Below, piece after piece: positions 8,513 through 16,169 of a stretch of 64,000 bases of DNA; within the stretch, counting starts at the first letter, position 1, and each line of letters opens with the position of its first letter. Below the pieces are notes generated by a model. The model made no database searches, was not told where the DNA came from, and was given only the letters and a program-made list of their open reading frames with translations. A program made the position numbers and the translations under genes. Source of the DNA: Myxococcus eversor (lineage in GTDB: Bacteria > Myxococcota > Myxococcia > Myxococcales > Myxococcaceae); assembly GCF_010894455.1 (NCBI RefSeq), contig NZ_JAAIXY010000018.1, positions 1 to 64,000 on the forward strand, written 5' to 3'.

Positions 8513-10108
8513 ATGACGACGCCCGACACGACGACGGAGGATCTTCCCGGAGGAGCGCGCCGACCCCGGGTGCTGTTCAACGTGGGCGGCACGGTGTTCG
8601 AGTTCGTCCGCAAGCTGGAGGTGCGCTCCACCGGCGAGCTGCTGATGCTCGCGCGGCGGCGCTACCGGGGCGGACAGAGCGGACTGGTGGTGGTGAAGCG
8701 GCTGCGCAGCCCCGCCACCTTCGTGGAGCGGCGCAGGCTGGTGGAGGAGGTGAGCCTGACGTTCCGCTTCAAGCATCCCAACATCGCCCAGGTGCACCAG
8801 ATGAAGCTGTACCGGGGGGCGCCCCACGTGGTGATGGAGTACGTGGAGGGGCGCTCGCTGGACACGTTGCTGAACCTGACGGCGATGCGGCGCAGGCCGG
8901 TGTCGGCGGCGCTGGCGGCATTCGTGGTGGCGGAGGTGGCGGACGCGCTCCACCACGCGCATGGGGCGGTGGATGACTGGAACCGGCCGCTGGGCATCGT
9001 CCACCGCGACGTGAGTCCCCGGAACATCCGCGTGGGGACCCATGGGGACGTGAAGCTGACGAACTTCACGGTGGCCGCATCTCGGATGGAGGGGCGCGAG
9101 GAGACCAGTCGCCCGCTGGTGAAGGGTGACATCGCGTATGCGTCACCGGAGGCCCTGATGCGGGCGCCGGTGGATGCGCGCTCGGACATCTTCTCGCTGG
9201 GGTTGGTGTTCCTGGAGTTGCTGACGGGGCGGCATCCGCTCTCGGTGGAGGACAAGGTGCCTCCTCCGCTGCCCTCGGGGCTCTCGCTGGAGGCACAGGG
9301 CCCGACGTGGATGCCGGTGGAGGAGGTGGCCGCGCGGATGCTGAGCCTGGAGGCGGCGCAGGTGGCTCGGCTCGTGGAGAACGTGCCGGAGGGACTGGGG
9401 GCGGTGGTGCTGCGCGCGCTGCGGCGTGAGCCCGCGGACCGGTTCCAGACAGCGGAGGAGATGGGCGGCGTGCTCAGGGGGTGGCTGAGTGTGCATGCGC
9501 CGGGGCACGGGCGGCATGCGACGGCCGAGGAGGTGGCCCGCGTGGCGGCGGAGGCGACGAGCCGGCGCAACCAGGCGGAGCTGCTCGAAGGGGGCCTGCA
9601 TCCAGAGGACCTGACGGCGGAGGAGGCCTCCGTGTCGCTGGAGCCGGGCGTGGCGGGGGCACCGGCGCCGGGGGAGGTGGATGAAGCGGGGGTGTTGGCG
9701 GAGGAGGCGGCGCGGGTGTTCGGTGTGCCGGGGATGCGGGGTGTGACTCGCTCGTTCGCGGAGGATTCGGGCGGGCGGCGAGAGACTCACGTGCGAGAGG
9801 TGCCCAGGCGCGAGGACGACGTGCCCACCGCGTCTTCACCTGGCGACGAGGTGCCTGTTGTTGCTTCGCGCGACGAGGAGACGGCCCACGGGGCTTCTAG
9901 CGGCAAACTCTCGGTCGATGACTCCTCTCTCGATGACGAGGCAGCCCACGCGGCTTCTCGTGCCCGCGTCTCGACCGAGGACTCCTCTCGCGACGAAAAA
10001 ACAGCCCACGTGGCCTCTCGTGGCAACGTCCCGGTCGAGGACTCCTCTCGCGGCGAAGAATCGCGAGCCAGCTCGACATCCTCGGATGACGACTCGTCCG
10101 AGCCGTAA
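8513..10108 (+). CDS. Ser/Thr kinase-like protein, probable pseudokinase, with repeat tail
   Basis: A 531-residue protein (ATG at 8513 behind AGG). The kinase fold is recognisable: Lys62 in VVVKRL, HRDVSPRN (Asp166) and a KGDIAYASPEAL activation segment. But the glycine loop is reduced to EVRSTGELLML, and the DFG triplet is NFT (184-186), so the Mg-binding Asp is missing. That points to a weak or inactive kinase with a scaffolding role, although HRD is intact. From about residue 436 the tail is acidic and Ser-rich, with three-plus copies of a 20-residue repeat (EDSSRDEKTAHVASRG-like). No membrane segment is seen. It follows the active kinase at 7202, which is a plausible partner. Confidence 0.85.
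   Translation: MTTPDTTTEDLPGGARRPRVLFNVGGTVFEFVRKLEVRSTGELLMLARRRYRGGQSGLVVVKRLRSPATFVERRRLVEEVSLTFRFKHPNIAQVHQMKLYRGAPHVVMEYVEGRSLDTLLNLTAMRRRPVSAALAAFVVAEVADALHHAHGAVDDWNRPLGIVHRDVSPRNIRVGTHGDVKLTNFTVAASRMEGREETSRPLVKGDIAYASPEALMRAPVDARSDIFSLGLVFLELLTGRHPLSVEDKVPPPLPSGLSLEAQGPTWMPVEEVAARMLSLEAAQVARLVENVPEGLGAVVLRALRREPADRFQTAEEMGGVLRGWLSVHAPGHGRHATAEEVARVAAEATSRRNQAELLEGGLHPEDLTAEEASVSLEPGVAGAPAPGEVDEAGVLAEEAARVFGVPGMRGVTRSFAEDSGGRRETHVREVPRREDDVPTASSPGDEVPVVASRDEETAHGASSGKLSVDDSSLDDEAAHAASRARVSTEDSSRDEKTAHVASRGNVPVEDSSRGEESRASSTSSDDDSSEP
9857..10064 (+). repeat. 60-bp tandem repeat in the tail of the kinase-like gene
   Basis: Units start at about 9857, 9917, 9977 and 10037, exactly 60 bp apart, each containing an ACTCCTCTC core and a GCCCAC core. 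They encode a 20-residue acidic/Ser repeat that stays in frame, so length can change without breaking the gene. Sequence divergence between units is modest, suggesting fairly recent expansion. Confidence 0.75.
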
Positions 10109-10177
10109 AGCCTCGCGCCGCTCTCGCAAAGACAGGAGCCAGCTCGACACCCTCGGACTAGATCTCGTCCGAGCCGT
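10065..10177 (+). repeat. Duplicated 3' end of the kinase-like gene
   Basis: The last 42 bp of the coding sequence (10065-10106) recur downstream at 10136-10177 with about five or six differences, 71 bp apart. The downstream copy is non-coding. It looks like a tandem duplication that left a spare gene end in the spacer. Confidence 0.65.
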
Positions 10178-10189
10178 GAGCGACACCCC

Positions 10190-10212
10190 GGCTGGACCTT
10201 GGAGGTCCAGCC
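10190..10212. terminator. Hairpin between convergent genes
   Basis: A perfect 10-bp stem (GGCTGGACCT / AGGTCCAGCC) with a 3-nt loop lies between the stop codons of the kinase-like gene and the zinc-ribbon gene. There is no T-run on either side, so it may act as a bidirectional terminator aided by Rho or simply as an mRNA 3' barrier. Confidence 0.5.
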
Positions 10213-10223
10213 GTCTCCCTCCG

Positions 10224-11195
10224 CTACAGCACTCCCGTGAAGAACAGCACCGCCACCAGCACGGCGAGCACCGCGACCACGACGCCCAGCACCCGCCACG
10301 CGGAGATGGGCGACTCGCCGAAGACCACCTCGGCGTCCTGCCCGTGCACCAGCACGCGGTACGGCTTGCCTCGATAGCGATAGGCCAGCACATACACGGG
10401 CAACGCCCACCGCGCGGTGCGCAGGCTGGAGAGCGCCACGGCAACATGCACGTTGCGGAAGCGCCTCCCTGGGATGTCCCCACTCTCCTGGACGTGGTCC
10501 CTTGCCAGTCGCTCCACCGCCCGCAGCACCGTCTTCCGTGCTCCCGAGCGCGTCGCCTCGAAGAGCTCCACGCTGGCCTCCTCCGGCCCGCGTCCCTCGT
10601 CCGCCGCCAGCTCGAACCGATAGTGCGGCGTGAGCTTGTCGCACTCCTCCACCTTCAACCCTCGCGACGCCGGCACCAGGATGTTGGTGAAGTCCAGACG
10701 CGTGCGCCCCGCATGCGGCGCCCAATCCGAGCGACCCGAGCCCGCATCCGAGTCCGCCGTCCAACTCACCTGCACTCCCGCCTGGAAGACCCACGCCGGC
10801 CACCACATCGGCTTCATCGACTCCAGCGCCGCCTCCTCCGCCAACCCCGACGGCCGGAAGAAGGCCTTGCGTCCCAGGAAGCCCGCCAGCGCCTGGTTCG
10901 CCGCGTTCGGGTCCACGGTGAAGGGCAGCCACCCTTGCGCCTGGTCCACCGGGTCCACCGTCATCTCCACATGCGTCACCGCGCCGCAGTAGTCACACCG
11001 TGGCGCCTTGGCCTCCACGGAGTACTCCACCGCCGCGCCACAACTCTCGCAGCGCACCACCTTCGCCTGCTCGCGCGTCGCCACCGCGCGCTCCGGGGCC
11101 GGCGTCGAAAGCCCGCAGATGGGACACCGCAGGTCATCCGCCTCCAGCTCGCATTCACACCGCGCACACGGCGCCACCAGCGCGGCCTCGCTCAC
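10224..11195 (-). CDS. Zinc-ribbon, tail-anchored membrane protein (paralog 2)
   Basis: A 323-residue protein starting at GTG 11195, which overlaps the stop of the upstream paralog by 4 bp (GTGA). Near the N-terminus are two Cys pairs of zinc-ribbon type (CARCECE, CPICGLS) and then another ribbon, CESCGAAVEYS ... CDYCG. The middle is soluble; the C-terminus has one hydrophobic helix (about the last 22 residues) right after LPVYVLAYRYRGKPYRVLVH, so it is anchored by its tail with the bulk in the cytoplasm. The same final layout occurs in the upstream gene. The function is unknown; the Cys pairs suggest metal binding or protein contacts. The two genes probably form an operon. Confidence 0.8.
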   Translation of the reverse strand: MSEAALVAPCARCECELEADDLRCPICGLSTPAPERAVATREQAKVVRCESCGAAVEYSVEAKAPRCDYCGAVTHVEMTVDPVDQAQGWLPFTVDPNAANQALAGFLGRKAFFRPSGLAEEAALESMKPMWWPAWVFQAGVQVSWTADSDAGSGRSDWAPHAGRTRLDFTNILVPASRGLKVEECDKLTPHYRFELAADEGRGPEEASVELFEATRSGARKTVLRAVERLARDHVQESGDIPGRRFRNVHVAVALSSLRTARWALPVYVLAYRYRGKPYRVLVHGQDAEVVFGESPISAWRVLGVVVAVLAVLVAVLFFTGVL

Positions 11196-12145
11196 CCGAC
11201 ACCTCCCCGCACATACAACACGACACCCAACACCAGCAGGAGCCCCACCAGCACCGCGATGAGCACCTTCCACGTGGAGATGGGCGCCTCCCCATGCACC
11301 TCCCCTGTCTGCCCATTCACGAGCACTCGCAGCGGCGCCTCCCCTTCCGCGTACCGCACCGGCAACACCCAGACGGGCAACAGACACACGTCCAGGGACT
11401 CCCAATCCAGCCGCGTGTCGTGGCTCAAGTCCCGGTGCGAGTCCCCCGGCATCAACCCCTCCAGCCGCTTCAAGACGAGCTCGCCCACTTCCGAACGCGC
11501 ACCCTCCAGACAGGCCTCCCGCGTGAGCGTCGGCTCCTCCGCCACCCACCCGGAGACGAGCGCCGGCGTGTAGCGCGCGAGCGCTCGGAAGTCGAAGGGC
11601 TCCAGCGCCTCCAGCTCCTCGTTGCGCAAGCCATTGGACGCCGTGACGAGCACGTCCGCCACGTAGCCCTCCAGCTCGCCCTGCAAGGGCCGCCACTCGG
11701 TGCGCGTCACCGTGCGCGTGCGCCTCACCGTCTTCCCGTTCTCCGTCGTCGTGTAGCTTTCCTGCTCCTGATAGTTCTCACCGATGGTCGCTCGGAAGCT
11801 CGACTTCGCCAGCGCGCTGTAGAGGAACGCGGGCACGTAGATGCCGTGCACGTCCCCCGGCTCCGCGCTCCGGATGCCGGAGCGACAGAAGCGGCTGCGC
11901 GAGCGCAACCACCGGGACACGCTCTGCTTCGCCGCCTCGTGCGTCAGCGAGAAGCCCAGCGCGAAGGCGGGCTCCGGTACCCCGGGCTCCGGAGGCCGCT
12001 CCACCACCGCCGGCGCCGCGCAGTAGGGACACCGCGTGGTGCGCAGCGCGGGCTCCAGCACCAGCATTGCCCCGCAGGCCTGACACCCCAGGTGGAGCCT
12101 GGGCCCCGTCAACGTCGCGGTCGGCTCGTCATGCGCCACGGCCAT
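11192..12145 (-). CDS. Zinc-ribbon, tail-anchored membrane protein (paralog 1)
   Basis: A 317-residue protein; ATG 12145 follows a strong GGAGAAGGAG site. It begins with one zinc ribbon (CQACGAMLVLEPALRTTRCPYCA) split as two Cys pairs at about 21-24 and 39-42, then a long soluble region containing FALGFSLTHEAAKQSVSRWL, and ends in LLPVWVLPVRYAEGEAPLRV, VNGQTGEVHGEAPIS and a single transmembrane helix at about 294-312. Protein 2 shares the ribbon, the LPVxVL motif, the GESPIS-like box and the final helix, so the pair arose by duplication. Paralog 1 has one ribbon where paralog 2 has more. The role is unknown; hetero-oligomerisation is a reasonable guess. Confidence 0.8.
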   Translation of the reverse strand: MAVAHDEPTATLTGPRLHLGCQACGAMLVLEPALRTTRCPYCAAPAVVERPPEPGVPEPAFALGFSLTHEAAKQSVSRWLRSRSRFCRSGIRSAEPGDVHGIYVPAFLYSALAKSSFRATIGENYQEQESYTTTENGKTVRRTRTVTRTEWRPLQGELEGYVADVLVTASNGLRNEELEALEPFDFRALARYTPALVSGWVAEEPTLTREACLEGARSEVGELVLKRLEGLMPGDSHRDLSHDTRLDWESLDVCLLPVWVLPVRYAEGEAPLRVLVNGQTGEVHGEAPISTWKVLIAVLVGLLLVLGVVLYVRGGVG

Positions 12146-12285
12146 CGGCACGCTCCTTCTCCCGGGAAGCGCGGGCATGCGCTCCCCGCGCCTGCTCGCC
12201 TGCCCTCCAGACTCCAGCCGGGAACGATAGCCGGGTTGCCGTAGGCATTCCCCGTCACGACCGTATCCAGGCGGAGGATTCCACC

Positions 12286-12597
12286 ATGGCGAAGGACCAG
12301 CGACGACAGCCCGCTCCCCAACCCGCCGAGGACTTCTACGGCCGCCCCACCGGGCCCCGGCACCAGGAGGAGCCAACGGAAGACACCCCACGCCAGACCT
12401 CCCCGGACGACGAGCAGCGTCAGGACGACGAGGGCCCGCGTCGTGCCCGACCCATGGACCCGACGGAGCGGACCCCGGGCGCCATCCTCGACGACATCCC
12501 CGACGGCGACGGCCCGCGCAGCGACGCCGGCACCAACCCGCTGCCCGACCTGTACTGGACGGCCTTTCCCGGCAGCCTCGAGGAAGAGAAGGACTGA
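12286..12597 (+). CDS. Small, disordered, hydrophilic hypothetical protein
   Basis: A 103-residue protein rich in Asp, Glu, Arg, Pro and Gln, with no hydrophobic segment and no recognisable domain. The ATG at 12286 follows GGAGG at a good distance, and the gene ends just before a strong intrinsic terminator, which together support it as a real gene. A longer in-frame reading to 12067 overlaps the opposite-strand zinc-ribbon gene and is not needed. It is divergent from that operon. Function unknown; probably intrinsically disordered. Confidence 0.7.
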   Translation: MAKDQRRQPAPQPAEDFYGRPTGPRHQEEPTEDTPRQTSPDDEQRQDDEGPRRARPMDPTERTPGAILDDIPDGDGPRSDAGTNPLPDLYWTAFPGSLEEEKD

Positions 12598-12607
12598 CGT
12601 CTGACAT

Positions 12608-12653
12608 GGGGCCTCGCCGCGACTTCCTACCCGCGCGGTGAGGCCCCTGTTTT
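12608..12653 (+). terminator. Rho-independent terminator after the small gene
   Basis: A 14-bp stem (12608-12621 with 12634-12647, one G-U pair) with a 12-nt loop is followed by TGTTTTC. It lies 10 bp after the stop codon of the gene ending at 12597. Confidence 0.8.
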
Positions 12654-12735
12654 CAATCACTCACGCCCTCGACGGAAATGTCAGCCCCCCTCTGTACTGT
12701 GTGCTCATTCGCCAGCATCCAGGGGGAGGAACTCC

Positions 12736-13419
12736 ATGGCGGAAGTCCGTGAGCTGCCACGTGTGTCCGTGAACAAGTTGGGGGAGTACCTCATCGCGAC
12801 CCCTGCTCGTCGCAAGCGCATCATCTACGACCAGAAGCATCCACCCGAGCAGCAGTACCTGCGATACCCCGAGGCGTCTCACGCGATTACCGACTTCCTC
12901 TGTCGCGACCTGGACCCGGCCATCCTCCGCGAGCACCAGCGCCGCTTCGCCTGCAGCGTGCCGCAGTCGGAGTTCGAGGCGCAGCGGCTGCACCTCTGCT
13001 CTGAAGCGCTGGAGCGCTTCGCGGACGTGGTGCCGTGGCTCGGGCTGGAGGACACCATCGTCAGCGCCGTGGGCGCCGAGCCTCCCGTGCTGGAGATGGC
13101 GGGCGTCACCATCAGCGTGCGCCCTGAAGTCGTGCTCCAGCGCATGGACCGCCACGGCAACCCGCGCGTGGGGTTGATGAAGCTCTACTTCTCCAAGCAC
13201 CACCCGCTGGACGAGCGCTCCGGGCAGTACATCGGGACGATGTTGCAGCGCTTCGCGGAGCAGCACCTGTGCCAGCTGGGTCCGTCCGACCACCGCATGG
13301 TGCAGGTGGTGGATGTGTTCGCGGGCACCATCTTCACCGCGCCTCGCGCGCACATCCGCCGGCTCACCGACGTGGTGCTCGCCTGCGAGGAAATCGCGGA
13401 GCGCTGGGCGGTCCACTGA
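12736..13419 (+). CDS. Hypothetical protein, possible nuclease-like fold
   Basis: A 227-residue soluble protein starting MAEVRELPRVSVNKLGEYL behind a GGGGGAGG site. I do not recognise a named family. One stretch, ISVRPEVVL followed about ten residues later by VGLMKLYFSKHHPL, has the spacing of a PD-(D/E)XK nuclease core (an acidic residue after Pro, then a Lys on the next strand), but the second acidic residue is absent, so this is only a weak suggestion. There are no signal peptide or membrane helices. It stands alone between a terminator and the peptide gene at 13744. Confidence 0.65.
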   Translation: MAEVRELPRVSVNKLGEYLIATPARRKRIIYDQKHPPEQQYLRYPEASHAITDFLCRDLDPAILREHQRRFACSVPQSEFEAQRLHLCSEALERFADVVPWLGLEDTIVSAVGAEPPVLEMAGVTISVRPEVVLQRMDRHGNPRVGLMKLYFSKHHPLDERSGQYIGTMLQRFAEQHLCQLGPSDHRMVQVVDVFAGTIFTAPRAHIRRLTDVVLACEEIAERWAVH

Positions 13420-13743
13420 CGTCGCCCTTGAAGACAGACATGTAACTCGGTGGCGTCTGGACTCAGGCGCGCGCACGGCGCTCGGCAGGAGCGCTGACAC
13501 GTGCTCGCTCGGACACCTGGAAGGCCACCGGGCGATGACGCGAGACGCCTTCACCGAGGAACACGCGGCCCGTCGCGCCGTGTCATGCGGGCGGAGTGCT
13601 GGAACATTTCAGTGTGTCCGCGTGAGTGTCGAGACATGGAGTGGCGTGTGACTCGCGACACTTCCCGTGCTCCGAGGCAGGGCCTAGGCTGACGTCGCCG
13701 GTTGATTCGGCGGCCGGCTTCACCCCTCGACGGGAGACACATC
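13420..13743. other. Intergenic leader of the double-glycine peptide gene
   Basis: No gene is supported in these 324 bp. A 12-mer GCGCTGACACGT at 13491-13502 is identical to half of the dyad at 62269-62280, but without the second arm. The promoter of the peptide gene at 13744 should lie here; no clear -35/-10 or sigma54 box was found. Confidence 0.4.
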
Positions 13744-13917
13744 ATGAAGAGCCACAAGGTGAAGACTTTGAAGGAGCTGTTCGTGAAGGACCTCGCCCGC
13801 ATCCACGGAGGCGATGGGACCGCGACGTCCACCTCCTCCACCGAGACACAGAGCACGGAGCCCCAGGTCTCCACCACGCTGGCCTGTTGCGAAGAGACGA
13901 ACGACCCCTGCTGCTGA
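13744..13917 (+). CDS. Double-glycine leader peptide with Cys-rich end (RiPP-precursor-like)
   Basis: A 57-residue peptide starting MKSHKVKTLKELFVKDLARI and breaking at HGG (21-23). The amphipathic leader and the GG site are typical of peptides exported and trimmed by C39-peptidase ABC transporters. The remaining 34 residues are Ser/Thr-rich and end in paired cysteines: ACCEETNDPCC (Cys 48, 49, 56, 57). GGGAG precedes the ATG (13744; a longer frame from 13702 has no support), and a strong terminator follows 30 bp after the stop, so it is a monocistronic unit. No modifying enzyme or transporter is visible within the window, so a mature product is inference. Confidence 0.72.
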   Translation: MKSHKVKTLKELFVKDLARIHGGDGTATSTSSTETQSTEPQVSTTLACCEETNDPCC

Positions 13918-13947
13918 GAGGTGCCGTTCGACGTGTCGCTGTATCCG

Positions 13948-13979
13948 CGCGTGTCCTCCTTAAGAGGGCACGCGTTTTT
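13948..13979 (+). terminator. Rho-independent terminator after the peptide gene
   Basis: An 11-bp stem with one G-U pair, CGCGTGTCCTC (13948-13958) and GAGGGCACGCG (13964-13974), closes a CTTAA loop and is followed by five T. This is the best-formed terminator in the window. Confidence 0.9.
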
Positions 13980-14124
13980 CGTCGCGGGCATGTTGGCTTT
14001 GCGGCGGCGGGGATGTTCGCTCGTGGGTGATTGACGCCTGCTCGCGCCCGGGAGCGAACAGTCCGGGTGACTGGCGTGCGTGTGTTGGTTGGTAGGGCTT
14101 GGGGGCGTCTCCAGCCTTCGCGGC

Positions 14125-15444
14125 ATGGCGCATCGAAGCTTGGACAACGGCAGGGATGAGAAGCTGGGGAGTCCTCGGTCTGGGTCGGGCTCGGAGCCAG
14201 TGAGGCCGGCCGAGGCGGCGCCTCCGGGCTCACGGGAGCGGGGGGAGTCGGATGTGTCGGGCTGGAACCCGGCGCGGGACGAGTCGCCTTCCGTGCGCGA
14301 GGGACGCTTCTACCGGGCCGCAGCGCTGCGCATGGCACAGCCCCGGACGGACGTGGAGGACCGGGGTGGCGCGGAGTGGGCGCGCGGTGGGGTGCGCGGC
14401 GGACCGTACGGGCGCGATGACCGGGATGACCGCTATGCCACGGGTGTGGGGCCTCGGGCGCGGATGGGGGCGCAGGACCAGGAGCTGTCGCCCCAGCCCG
14501 CGGACTACCGCGCGTGGGACCGCACGGGGTACGGCGGCTCCGACTGGGATGATGAGGAGCAGGCCCGGCGTGAGCTGCGTTCCCATGAGGAACTGCGCTC
14601 TCGTGAGGAGATGCGGGCTCGTGAAGAGATGCGTCCCCGTGAGGAGATGCGGGCTCGTGAGGATGTGCGTTCTCGTGAAGAGATGCGCTCTCGTGAGGAG
14701 CGGCGTGCTCGTGAGGATTCGCGTTCTCGTGAAGAGATGCGCTCTCGTGAGGATGTGCGTGGGGCGCGACGAACGGATTGGGATGAAGAGCGCTCTCGCG
14801 GGGAAGTGCCAGCGGGTCAGGAGTTCACCTTCGAGGCTCGCCCCCGGAGGGCTCTGCCGTCTGAGGACCGTGCGCGCTCGGACGTGCGCCCGCGCGACGA
14901 ACGGACTCGCACCGCCGACCACCTTCGCGAGGACCGCAGCCAGGACTTCCGCATGGGGCCCATCGCCGCGGCCGAGCGGCTGCGGTGGCAACGTGAGCCA
15001 TTGACCGCTCGCGATGTGATGACTCGCAACGTGCGCACCGCGCGACGTGACAGCTCCCTGCGCGATGTCGCCCGGATGATGAAGGACGAGGACAGCGGCG
15101 TCATCCCCATCGTCAACGAGTACGGTCGACTCGAAGGGACTGTCACCGACAGGGACCTGGCCATCCAGGCCTTCTCGGGCGGGCAGCCCCCGGAGCAACT
15201 GCGTGCCATGGATGTGATGACCGATGCCATCCATGCCGTCACTCCCGACGAGAACCTTCACACCCTCGTCGACCTCATGGCCCGTGAGCAGATTCGCCGC
15301 ATCCCCGTCGTCGAGCGCGATGACCGGCTCATCGGCATCGTCACATTGAGCGATATCGCCCAGCGTGCCGACGGCGACGAGGAGCTTCAACGCGCGCTGG
15401 AGCGCATCTCCTCACGCCGCTCCTTCTGGTCCCGGCTGCGCTGA
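14125..15444 (+). CDS. CBS-domain protein with hexapeptide-repeat N-terminus
   Basis: A 439-residue protein in two parts. The C-terminal 150 residues hold two CBS domains: TARDVMTRNVRTARRDSSL with GVIPIVNEYGRLEGTVTDRD, then RAMDVMTDAIHAV with IRRIPVVERDDRLIGIVTLS. These form a Bateman module that normally binds adenosyl nucleotides. The N-terminal 300 residues are charged and low-complexity, including about ten RSREEM-like hexapeptides, probably a long charged helix or disordered tether. ATG 14125 is chosen as the first Met after the spacer; GTG or TTG starts a little upstream cannot be excluded, and no good ribosome site is seen. The binding partner is unknown; there is no enzyme domain. Confidence 0.82.
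   Translation: MAHRSLDNGRDEKLGSPRSGSGSEPVRPAEAAPPGSRERGESDVSGWNPARDESPSVREGRFYRAAALRMAQPRTDVEDRGGAEWARGGVRGGPYGRDDRDDRYATGVGPRARMGAQDQELSPQPADYRAWDRTGYGGSDWDDEEQARRELRSHEELRSREEMRAREEMRPREEMRAREDVRSREEMRSREERRAREDSRSREEMRSREDVRGARRTDWDEERSRGEVPAGQEFTFEARPRRALPSEDRARSDVRPRDERTRTADHLREDRSQDFRMGPIAAAERLRWQREPLTARDVMTRNVRTARRDSSLRDVARMMKDEDSGVIPIVNEYGRLEGTVTDRDLAIQAFSGGQPPEQLRAMDVMTDAIHAVTPDENLHTLVDLMAREQIRRIPVVERDDRLIGIVTLSDIAQRADGDEELQRALERISSRRSFWSRLR
14568..14762 (+). repeat. 18-bp tandem repeat coding RSREEM-type hexapeptides
   Basis: About eleven contiguous 18-bp units of the form CGTGAGGAGATGCGSTCT code for (R/S)REEMR-like hexapeptides in the CBS protein. Variation is mostly at the GAG/GAT and ATG/GTG positions. 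It is a likely site of length variation between strains. Confidence 0.8.
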
Positions 15445-15462
15445 TGGCCTCCGCTCGTCTCG

Positions 15463-16137
15463 TCATGAAGCGATGAGGCGACGCAGGCCCTCTTCCTTGA
15501 GCCACCACGCGCTCGAGACAGGGATGACGTCGAACCCGTCGCCAGCCAGCTTGAGCAAGGCCGGCGGCACCCATCCGTAGACGATGCCGCCAAGCTCTCC
15601 CGTTCCCTGGTGCGCGAACCACGTGTCCCAGCCAGGAACGTCGAAGTCGTCCAGGAAGCCATTCGAGGGCGCCGTCGCGGCGCCACAGATGTCGGTATTG
15701 AAATCCGTCGCGAACACCCATCCACCGGCGAGGTCCCCGAGCGGAGGCAGCGGCATGTTCATCCGCGCCAGCGCCTCGCGACGTCTCGCGACGATGAAGT
15801 CCACTGCCTCCTCGTTCGCCACGGGCGAGCGGTGAAGCAGCGACAAGAGGGTGTCCCCGTCATGGCCGCAGATCGGCGGCATCAGCTCCGCCGTGCGCGT
15901 CGTGTCTCCCGCCCGAGCCGCCTCGGCTCGCGGCAGGCACCAGGCGATGGTCTCCGCCAGACGCTGCTTGAAGTCGCGCGGCAGCGCTCCCGTCAGGTCC
16001 ACCGGGAGGACCGTGCTCCCCCTCCGCGGCGGAGCCACCACTTCGGACAGTGCCACTACTTCGGGCGGCGCGATCTCTTCGGGCGGCACCCACCAGGCGA
16101 AGGCCTCCTTCACACGCCGCTTGAAGTCGCTCGACAT
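15463..16137 (-). CDS. Hypothetical protein with duplicated N-terminal motif
   Basis: A 224-residue soluble protein; ATG 16137 follows GAAGGG. No family was recognised. The N-terminus has two related motifs, DFKRRVKEAFAWWVPPEE (4-21) and DFKQRLAETIAWCLPRAE about 50 residues later, suggesting an internal duplication. The C-terminal 120 residues contain DLAGGWVFATDFNTDICG and PGWDTWFAHQGTGELGGIVYG, reminiscent of small SUKH/SMI1-like or similar immunity folds, though I cannot assign one. It is convergent with the CBS protein gene (18-bp gap). Confidence 0.65.
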   Translation of the reverse strand: MSSDFKRRVKEAFAWWVPPEEIAPPEVVALSEVVAPPRRGSTVLPVDLTGALPRDFKQRLAETIAWCLPRAEAARAGDTTRTAELMPPICGHDGDTLLSLLHRSPVANEEAVDFIVARRREALARMNMPLPPLGDLAGGWVFATDFNTDICGAATAPSNGFLDDFDVPGWDTWFAHQGTGELGGIVYGWVPPALLKLAGDGFDVIPVSSAWWLKEEGLRRLIAS

Positions 16138-16169
16138 CCCTTCATCTTCAGTCTCGCGCACTCCCTTGC

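Noticed and set aside
12067-12285. N-terminal extension of the small hydrophilic protein
   Set aside because: It starts with TTG, overlaps the opposite-strand gene start, and a GGAGG with ATG at 12286 is far better.
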